Below are positions 14,018 to 19,597 of a DNA stretch of 21,669 nucleotides, in pieces. This stretch comes from Asanoa sp040654855 (GTDB lineage: Bacteria > Actinomycetota > Actinomycetes > Mycobacteriales > Micromonosporaceae). A model generated the notes under the pieces. It ran no database searches, was not told the origin of the DNA, and saw only the letters and a program-made list of their open reading frames with translations. A program made the position numbers and the translations under genes. Position 1 is the stretch's first letter. Every line of letters starts with the position of its first letter. The DNA is taken from NCBI RefSeq assembly GCF_040654855.1, contig NZ_JBFAIU010000110.1, positions 1 to 21,669 on the forward strand. The letters are read 5' to 3'.

Positions 14018-14995
14018 CTACTCTCCGTAGGTGATGACGTGGCACAACCCGGCCAGGCTGCCAGACGCCAGGTCCGGCAGCACCTCGGGTAGTCGCTCGA
14101 ACGGGTGCTCCGCGCTGAGCAGCGCGTCGAACGCGGGATCGCGCAGCAGGTCGAGGGCGAGCGCGAGCCGGTCCGCGTAGGACCTGGTGGACCGCCGGGC
14201 CGGGGCGACCATGCCGACCTGGCTCGCCCGGACGGACAACCGTCCGGAGTGGAATCCGGCGCCGAGCGGCACGGTCACCTCGCGGTCGCCGTACCAGCTC
14301 AGCTCGACGACCGTGCCCTCCGGGCGCAGCAGCTCCAGCGACCGGCGCAGGCCCGCCTCGGCCGCGCTGGCGTGGAAGACCAGGTCACGACCTGTTGCGG
14401 CGGCGTCCGGGTGGGCGAAGCCGACGCCGAGCGCGGCGGCGGTCTCGGCCCGCGCCGGGTCGACGTCGACCAGTTCGACGTCCACGCCCGGGAACCGGGC
14501 CAGCAGGCGGGCGACGCTGCAGCCGACCATCCCGCCGCCGATCACCGTGACCCGGTCGCCGACCAGCGGCGGCGCGTCCCAGAGGGCGTTGACCGCGGTC
14601 TCCACCGTGCCGGCCAGCACCGCGCGGGACGGCGGCACCGTCTCCGGCACGGGCACGACCGCGACCGCGGGCACGACGTACGCCGTCTGGTGCGGGTAGA
14701 GGCAGAAGACCGTCCGGCCGCGCAGCTCCGCGGGGCCCTGCTCGACCACGCCGACGTTGAGGTAGCCGTACTTCACCGGACCGGGGAAATCGCCCTCCTG
14801 GTACGGCGCCCGCATGGCCGTATGCTGGCTGGCCGGCACGGCACCGCGGAACACCAGCGTCTCGGTGCCGCGGCTGACGCCGGAGCGGAGCGTGCGGACG
14901 CGCACCTCGTCGGGGCGAGGGGCCGGGACGGTGACCGGACGGATCTCCCCCGTGCCTGGTGAGACCACCCAGAAGGCGCTTTCGGTCGGGCTCAC
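14018..14995 (-). CDS. Medium-chain dehydrogenase/reductase lacking the usual zinc ligands
   Basis: The 325-residue protein is an MDR-superfamily oxidoreductase. The Rossmann motif VIGGGMVGCSVARLL (151-165) and an acidic end of the second strand (LVDVD, 175-179) suggest NAD(H). The N-terminal catalytic zinc segment reads SGVSRGTETLVFRG (38-51), where zinc alcohol dehydrogenases have Cys, and the structural four-cysteine lobe is missing. SGxSxGTE also occurs in BchC-like dehydrogenases. It probably oxidises or reduces a carbinol on the cluster's intermediate. The start is GTG 14995, with GGAG about 8-9 bases before it. This is the first gene of the operon, divergent from the phosphatidyltransferase. 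Confidence 0.85.
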   Translation of the reverse strand: MSPTESAFWVVSPGTGEIRPVTVPAPRPDEVRVRTLRSGVSRGTETLVFRGAVPASQHTAMRAPYQEGDFPGPVKYGYLNVGVVEQGPAELRGRTVFCLYPHQTAYVVPAVAVVPVPETVPPSRAVLAGTVETAVNALWDAPPLVGDRVTVIGGGMVGCSVARLLARFPGVDVELVDVDPARAETAAALGVGFAHPDAAATGRDLVFHASAAEAGLRRSLELLRPEGTVVELSWYGDREVTVPLGAGFHSGRLSVRASQVGMVAPARRSTRSYADRLALALDLLRDPAFDALLSAEHPFERLPEVLPDLASGSLAGLCHVITYGE

Positions 14996-15076
14996 TCGTG
15001 GCTCTCCGTCATGTTCATGAACCGAACGATCCCATCTCCCGTACCTGCATGTGCCGCTTCACGACACGGAGGAACG
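14996..15076. promoter_or_regulatory. 81-bp divergent promoter region of the cluster
   Basis: The region must hold the promoters for the eight-gene minus-strand operon and for the phosphatidyltransferase. GTTCATGAAC at 15013-15022 is a perfect 10-bp palindrome and a candidate operator. Ribosome-binding sites face outwards: CGGAGAG (minus, near 15005) and GGAGGA (plus, 15068-15073). No confident -35/-10 pair was found on either strand. Confidence 0.45.
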
Positions 15077-15811
15077 ATGCGCGTGGTTCGATCCGGCCCC
15101 CTGGTCGGCATGTTTGCCCAGTTCATCGCGCTTGCTGCAGTGGGGGCTGCGGTCGGTATCGGCGCCGCTGGTTGGTTGACCGGCGTCGCGTACGCACTCG
15201 TCACCATGATTCTTCTCCAACACGGACTGTCATCATCCGGACTCAAGAGGTATGGCCCGGCCGACTGGGTGACGGCCGCCAGGACGGTCTTGATCGGGGT
15301 GGTCGCCGCGCTGGTCGTCGACTCCCTCGAGCATGCGCCGGCCGTCGGCGCGATCGTCGGCCTGGTCGTCGTCGCGCTGCTGCTCGACGGTGTCGACGGG
15401 CAGGTCGCCCGGCGCACGGGGACGACGTCCGCGTTCGGCGCGCGGTTCGACATGGAGGCCGACTCGTTCCTGGTCCTCGTGCTGAGCGTCTACGTCGCGC
15501 CGGCCGCGGGCTGGTGGGTGCTGGCGATCGGCGGGATGCGGTACGCGTTCGTGCTCGGCATCTGGTCGACCCGGTGGATGCGCGGCACGCTGCCGCCCCG
15601 CTACTGGCGCAAGGTCGTCGCCGCGACACAGGGCGTCGCGCTGGTCACCGCGACCGCGGGCGTGCTGCCGTTCCGCGCGACCGTCGTGCTGCTGCTGGTC
15701 GCGTTCGCGCTGCTCGTCGAATCCTTCGGTCGGGACGTGCTCTGGCTCTGGTGGGACGGTCACCCGGTCACCCGTACGCGGGTGATCGGTAGGCTCGTCC
15801 CTCGTGAGTGA
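15077..15811 (+). CDS. CDP-alcohol phosphatidyltransferase family membrane protein
   Basis: The 244-residue integral membrane protein carries the full CDP-alcohol phosphotransferase motif from Asp104 to Asp129: DGVDGQVAR, eight residues, Gly121, then Asp125 and Asp129. All four metal-binding aspartates are present. The family moves a phospho-group from a CDP-linked alcohol to a second alcohol to make phospholipids such as PI or PG phosphate. About six TM helices are visible (for example 10-30, 32-50, 71-82, 88-103, 130-155, 190-220). ATG 15077 has GGAGGA at 15068-15073; an ATG at 15011 would add 22 residues without a ribosome site. Divergent placement ties it to the minus-strand operon, and an 8-bp overlap couples it to the MetE-like gene. 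Confidence 0.9.
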   Translation: MRVVRSGPLVGMFAQFIALAAVGAAVGIGAAGWLTGVAYALVTMILLQHGLSSSGLKRYGPADWVTAARTVLIGVVAALVVDSLEHAPAVGAIVGLVVVALLLDGVDGQVARRTGTTSAFGARFDMEADSFLVLVLSVYVAPAAGWWVLAIGGMRYAFVLGIWSTRWMRGTLPPRYWRKVVAATQGVALVTATAGVLPFRATVVLLLVAFALLVESFGRDVLWLWWDGHPVTRTRVIGRLVPRE

Positions 15812-16802
15812 GCAGGACAGTTGGCCCTGGGCGGCCGGCAGCGCGACGGGTGTCGGCTCGATGCCCGGCACCGACATCGCCGAGGCGCAGCGGATGGTGC
15901 TGGGCGAGCTGCCCGACCTGCCGCACCTCGCGGAACTGCCGGCCCGCGGCCCTGGTGCGGACATCATCGGCCGCACCTCGGCGTTCCTCGTCGACCTGCC
16001 GGTCGAGCTCTACGTCGGGCAGTGGCGGATCGCGGCGCGGCCGGGTCGTGACCTGCGGCGGGCGCTCGACCTGCTGGAGCGCGACCTCGACCAGCTCACC
16101 GAGCAGGGTGACGGCCTCACCGGTGTGATCAAGGTGCAGGCGGCGGGGCCGTGGACGCTGGCCGCGAACGTCGACCTGCCGGTCGGTGGGCGGCTGCTGC
16201 GCGACCCGGGTGCGGTGCGCGACCTGGCTGCGTCGTTGACCGAAGGGCTGCGCAGGCACGTCGAGGACGTCCGGCGACGGCTCCCGGGTGCGACCGTGCT
16301 GCTGCAGGTCGACGAGCCGGCGCTGCCCATGGTCCTGGCCGGGCGGGTGCCGACGGAGAGCGGCTTGAGCGCCTACCGGGCCGTGGAGTCGTCCGTCGCC
16401 ACGTCGACCCTCCGCGATCTCGTGTCTGCGGTCGGCGCGCCCGTGGTGTTCCATTGCTGCGCGGCGGACGTACCCGTGGCGATGTTGGTCTCGGCGGGCG
16501 CCGCGGCCCTGTCCCTTGATCTCTCGCTGGTGACGGCGCTGGACCCGTTGGGCGAGGCCATCGACGCCGGCGTGGGCCTGCTGGCCGGCGTGGCGCCGAC
16601 GAGCGGGGCACGCGCGCCGGGTCACAAGGACCTTGTCGATCGGGTACGCGCGGTCTGGGGCCAGCTCGGCTTCGGCGCAGCGGTCCTGGCCCGGCAGGTC
16701 GTGGTGACGCCCACCTGCGGGCTGGCCGGTGCGTCGGTCCCGTACGCGAAGGACGTGCTGGCGGCCTGCCGGGACGCCGGGCGGCGACTGGTCGAGGAGT
16801 AG
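15804..16802 (+). CDS. Cobalamin-independent methionine synthase-like protein (MetE C-terminal domain only)
   Basis: The 332-residue protein corresponds to the C-terminal catalytic barrel of MetE; the N-terminal folate-binding half of the ~750-residue enzyme is absent. GSATGVGSMPGTD (12-24), VQAAGPWTLA (111-120) and QVDEP (168-172) are family features. Zinc ligands can be placed at His217 and Cys219 (VFHCCA) and Cys305 (TPTCGLAG); the fourth, Glu in MetE, may be Asp239. Methyl transfer to homocysteine or another thiol is plausible, with an unknown methyl donor. In mycobacteria a similar gene (Rv3015c) adjoins ligA, as here. GTG 15804 overlaps the phosphatidyltransferase end by 8 bp, so the two are co-translated. 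Confidence 0.87.
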   Translation: MSEQDSWPWAAGSATGVGSMPGTDIAEAQRMVLGELPDLPHLAELPARGPGADIIGRTSAFLVDLPVELYVGQWRIAARPGRDLRRALDLLERDLDQLTEQGDGLTGVIKVQAAGPWTLAANVDLPVGGRLLRDPGAVRDLAASLTEGLRRHVEDVRRRLPGATVLLQVDEPALPMVLAGRVPTESGLSAYRAVESSVATSTLRDLVSAVGAPVVFHCCAADVPVAMLVSAGAAALSLDLSLVTALDPLGEAIDAGVGLLAGVAPTSGARAPGHKDLVDRVRAVWGQLGFGAAVLARQVVVTPTCGLAGASVPYAKDVLAACRDAGRRLVEE

Positions 16803-16823
16803 CGGCGACCCCGGTAGGGAAAG

Positions 16824-17186
16824 ATGGCCCGCATGATCGGCCGTCTCTACAACGTGGTGATCGACTGTCCGGATCCTGCCGCTCTGGCGGGTTTCTACAG
16901 CGAGCTGCTCGGCATGCCCGTGACGCACAAGCGCGAGGGCTGGGTGGTGGTCTCCGACGACCACATCCGGCTCGCCTTCCAGGCAGCGCCGGACCTGAAG
17001 GAGCCGCGCTGGCCCGACCCGGAGCGCCCGCAGCAGATGCACCTGGACGTGCTGGTGTCGGACATCGACTCGGCTGAGGCGGCGGCGATCGCCCTGGGCG
17101 CCAAGCGCCTGCCGGGTGACGGGGCCGATTTCCGGGTCTTTGAAGATCCGGCGGGGCACCCGTTCTGTCTGGTGTTCGAAACCTGA
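16824..17186 (+). CDS. VOC-fold (glyoxalase/bleomycin-resistance-like) protein
   Basis: This 120-residue protein has one VOC module of two beta-alpha-beta-beta-beta repeats: YNVVIDCPDPAALAGFYSEL (9-28), then MHLDVLVSDIDSAEAAAIAL (72-91) and the closing strand FEDPAGHPFCLVFE. The metal-site residues His73 and Glu119 are kept, while the usual first His is Asn10, so metal binding may be reduced. The actual substrate is unknown; family members include lyases, dioxygenases and drug-binding proteins. ATG 16824 has TAGGGA at 16815-16820 and lies 21 bp after the MetE-like gene, so it is likely in the same transcript. Confidence 0.85.
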   Translation: MARMIGRLYNVVIDCPDPAALAGFYSELLGMPVTHKREGWVVVSDDHIRLAFQAAPDLKEPRWPDPERPQQMHLDVLVSDIDSAEAAAIALGAKRLPGDGADFRVFEDPAGHPFCLVFET

Positions 17187-17238
17187 TCTCCGCCGACCGG
17201 AGGTCCAGGCGGTCTGGGCAGCGCTGTCTGGTGTTCGA
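17165..17238 (+). repeat. Short direct repeat duplicating the 3' end of the VOC gene
   Basis: CTGTCTGGTGTTCGA occurs at 17165-17179, encoding the end of the VOC protein, and again at 17224-17238, 59 bp later. In both places it is followed within a few bases by CTGA, so the stop is copied too. The second copy lies in the VOC-ligA spacer and looks like a remnant of a partial duplication. Confidence 0.7.
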
Positions 17239-17266
17239 GGTCTGAGACTTTGTCGTACGGGCGGGC

Positions 17267-17305
17267 TAGGTTGCTTGGAGAGCACTAGTCCGGAGGTTGT
17301 CAGCC
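17267..17305 (+). promoter_or_regulatory. ligA: Candidate ligA -10 element and ribosome-binding site
   Basis: TAGGTT (17267-17272) matches the actinobacterial TAnnnT -10 pattern, but no good -35 is seen at the right distance. CGGAGG (17291-17296) lies 9 bases before GTG 17306. It touches the TTG at 17297, which decides the ligA start in favour of the GTG. Confidence 0.4.
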
Positions 17306-19432
17306 GTGTCCGAGGAAGTCCTGCCCGACCAGCCGGTGACGCCCGCACAGGCGGCGGCCGCGGGCAAGGAGCCGCCGCCCGAGGCGCGGGAGCGGCACGC
17401 CGCCCTGGCCGAGGAGATCGACGGGCACACCTACCGCTACTACGTGCTCGACGCGCCGACCATCTCCGACGCCGACTTCGACGCCCTGATGCGCTCGCTG
17501 ATCGCGCTCGAGGACGAATACCCGGCCCTGCGCACGCCGGAGTCGCCGACCCAGCGGGTGGGCGGGTTCACCACCGAGTTCCGGGCGGTCGAGCACATCG
17601 AGCGGCTGCTCAGCCTCGACAACGTGTTCAGCACCGAGGGGTTGGCGGCCTGGGCCGAGCGCACGATCCGCGACGCCGGCGGGCCGGTGCGGTTCCTCTG
17701 CGAGCTCAAGGTCGACGGCCTGGCGATCAACCTGACCTACGAGAAGGGCCGGCTGGTCCGCGGCGCGACCCGGGGTGACGGGCGCACGGGCGAAGACGTC
17801 ACCGGCAACGTGCGCACGATCGAGGGCATCCCGGAGCGCCTGGCGGGCAAGGACGTGCCGGAGCTGCTCGAGGTCCGTGGCGAGGTCTACTTCCCGGTCT
17901 CCGCGTTCGCCGACCTCAACGCGGGGCTGGTCGAGCAGGGCAAGGCCCCGTTCGCCAACCCGCGCAACGCGGCCGCCGGCAGCCTGCGGCAGAAGGATCC
18001 CCGGATCACCGCCTCCCGGCCGCTGCGCATGGTGGTGCACGGCATCGGCGCCCGCAAGGGGTTCACACCCAGGTCGCAGTCCCACTCCTACGAGTCGCTG
18101 CGCAAGTGGGGCCTGCCCACCAGCGACCGGTGGAAGGTCGTCGACGACCTGGCCGGGGTCGACGACTACATCGCCTACTACGGCGAGCACCGGCACGACG
18201 TCGAGCACGAGATCGACGGCGTGGTGGTCAAGGTCGACGAGATCGCGCTGCAGGGCCGGCTCGGCTCGACCAGCAAGGCACCCCGCTGGGCGATCGCGTT
18301 CAAGTACCCGCCGGAAGAGGTCAACACCAAGCTGCTCGACATCCAGGTCAACGTCGGCCGCACCGGGCGGGTCACCCCGTTCGCGGTGCTCGAGCCGGTC
18401 AAGGTCGCCGGGTCGACGGTCGCGCTGGCCACCCTCCACAATGCCCGCGAGGTCGAGCGCAAAGGCGTCCTGATCGGCGACACGATCGTCCTGCGCAAGG
18501 CCGGCGACGTGATCCCCGAGGTGCTCGGCCCGGTGATCGGGCTGCGCCCGGCCGACGCCCGGCCGTTCGAGATGCCGACCGAGTGCCCGAGCTGCGGCAC
18601 GCCGCTCGCCCCGGCCAAGGAGGGCGACGTCGACATCCGTTGCCCCAACGCCCGGTCCTGCCCGGCCCAGTTGCGCGAGCGGGTCTTCGCGCTCGCCGGC
18701 CGCGGCGCGCTCGACATCGAGGTGCTGGGCTACAAGGCGGCGACGGCGCTGCTCGACTGCGGCGTGATCACCGACGAGGGCGACCTGTTCGACATCGACG
18801 CGCTGGCGCTGCGCGACTGCCCGTTCTTCGTCAACAAGGACGGCACGCTCGGCAGCAACGCGGTCAAGCTGCTCGACAACCTGGAAGAGGTCAAGCAGCG
18901 CCCGCTGTGGCGGGTCCTGGTCGCGCTCTCGATCCGGCACGTCGGCCCGACCGCGGCCCAGGCGCTGGCCCGCCACTTCGAGTCGGTCGAGCGGATCGAC
19001 GAGGCGTCGGTCGAGGAGCTGTCCGGGGTCGACGGCGTGGGTCCGACGATCGCCGTGAGCCTCAAGGAGTGGTTCGCCGTCGACTGGCACCGCGAGGTGG
19101 TGCGCAAGTGGGGCGCGGCCGGCGTGCGGATGGCCGAGGAGCGCACCGACGAGGGCCCGCGCCCGCTCGAGGGCCTGACGGTCGTGGTCACCGGCACGCT
19201 CGCCGAGTTCTCCCGCGACCAGGCCACCGAGGCGATCGCGAGCCGGGGCGGCAAGGTGACCGGTTCAGTATCCAAGAAGACGGACTTTGTCGTCGTAGGC
19301 GACAATCCCGGCTCCAAGCACGACAAGGCAGTGTCGCTCAAGGTTCCGGTCCTCGACGAGGCTGGCCTGCGGATTCTTTTGGCCGACGGGCCCGACGCCG
19401 CGCGCGCCGCTGCGGTGAGTGACGAGACCTGA
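17306..19432 (+). CDS. ligA: NAD+-dependent DNA ligase LigA
   Basis: LigA seals nicks in replication and repair, using NAD+ to adenylate its lysine. The 708-residue chain has the full domain order. Domain Ia contains YRYYVLDAPTISDADFD (43-59). The adenylation domain has the active lysine Lys135 in CELKVDGLAINL. The OB fold follows, then a Cys4 zinc finger (CPSCGTPLAP, IRCPNARSCPAQ), HhH repeats (IRHVGPTAAQALARHF, LSGVDGVGPTIA) and a C-terminal BRCT domain beginning near LEGLTVVVTGTLAEFSRDQA. Start GTG 17306 is fixed by CGGAGG nine bases upstream; TTG 17297 is too close. No truncation or frameshift is seen. It lies 119 bp after the VOC gene. Confidence 0.98.
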   Translation: MSEEVLPDQPVTPAQAAAAGKEPPPEARERHAALAEEIDGHTYRYYVLDAPTISDADFDALMRSLIALEDEYPALRTPESPTQRVGGFTTEFRAVEHIERLLSLDNVFSTEGLAAWAERTIRDAGGPVRFLCELKVDGLAINLTYEKGRLVRGATRGDGRTGEDVTGNVRTIEGIPERLAGKDVPELLEVRGEVYFPVSAFADLNAGLVEQGKAPFANPRNAAAGSLRQKDPRITASRPLRMVVHGIGARKGFTPRSQSHSYESLRKWGLPTSDRWKVVDDLAGVDDYIAYYGEHRHDVEHEIDGVVVKVDEIALQGRLGSTSKAPRWAIAFKYPPEEVNTKLLDIQVNVGRTGRVTPFAVLEPVKVAGSTVALATLHNAREVERKGVLIGDTIVLRKAGDVIPEVLGPVIGLRPADARPFEMPTECPSCGTPLAPAKEGDVDIRCPNARSCPAQLRERVFALAGRGALDIEVLGYKAATALLDCGVITDEGDLFDIDALALRDCPFFVNKDGTLGSNAVKLLDNLEEVKQRPLWRVLVALSIRHVGPTAAQALARHFESVERIDEASVEELSGVDGVGPTIAVSLKEWFAVDWHREVVRKWGAAGVRMAEERTDEGPRPLEGLTVVVTGTLAEFSRDQATEAIASRGGKVTGSVSKKTDFVVVGDNPGSKHDKAVSLKVPVLDEAGLRILLADGPDAARAAAVSDET

Positions 19433-19479
19433 GCTGACTGCTATCGGCGCATAGCTGCCCGCTTGCCGCGTATTCCAAC

Positions 19480-19544
19480 TTAATTACGACTCTGTCCGTT
19501 TCGCTCGGTTGGCGTATGACAACCATAGGGTGGGATCTTTAGTG
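19480..19544 (+). promoter_or_regulatory. AT-richer candidate promoter upstream of the GGDEF-EAL gene
   Basis: The ligA to GGDEF-EAL spacer (19433-19597) contains the least GC-rich stretch of this end. Possible -10 hexamers are TATGAC (19515-19520) and TAGGGT (19526-19531); ATGACA (19516-19521) could also act as a -35 for a weak -10 at about 19539. None pairs well enough to choose. No clear ligA terminator hairpin was seen. Confidence 0.3.
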
Positions 19545-19597
19545 GACGGTCCGGCCGGGACGCTGGGGGGCGTTTGTGGGGCGAGCGGGGAGGTGGG

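Noticed and set aside
17297..17305. TTG start for ligA at 17297
   Set aside because: The CGGAGG ribosome site touches the TTG; GTG 17306 is at the proper distance of nine bases.
15768..17348. Minus-strand open frame across the MetE-like and VOC genes
   Set aside because: No motifs, no ribosome site, and it spans two well-supported plus-strand genes.
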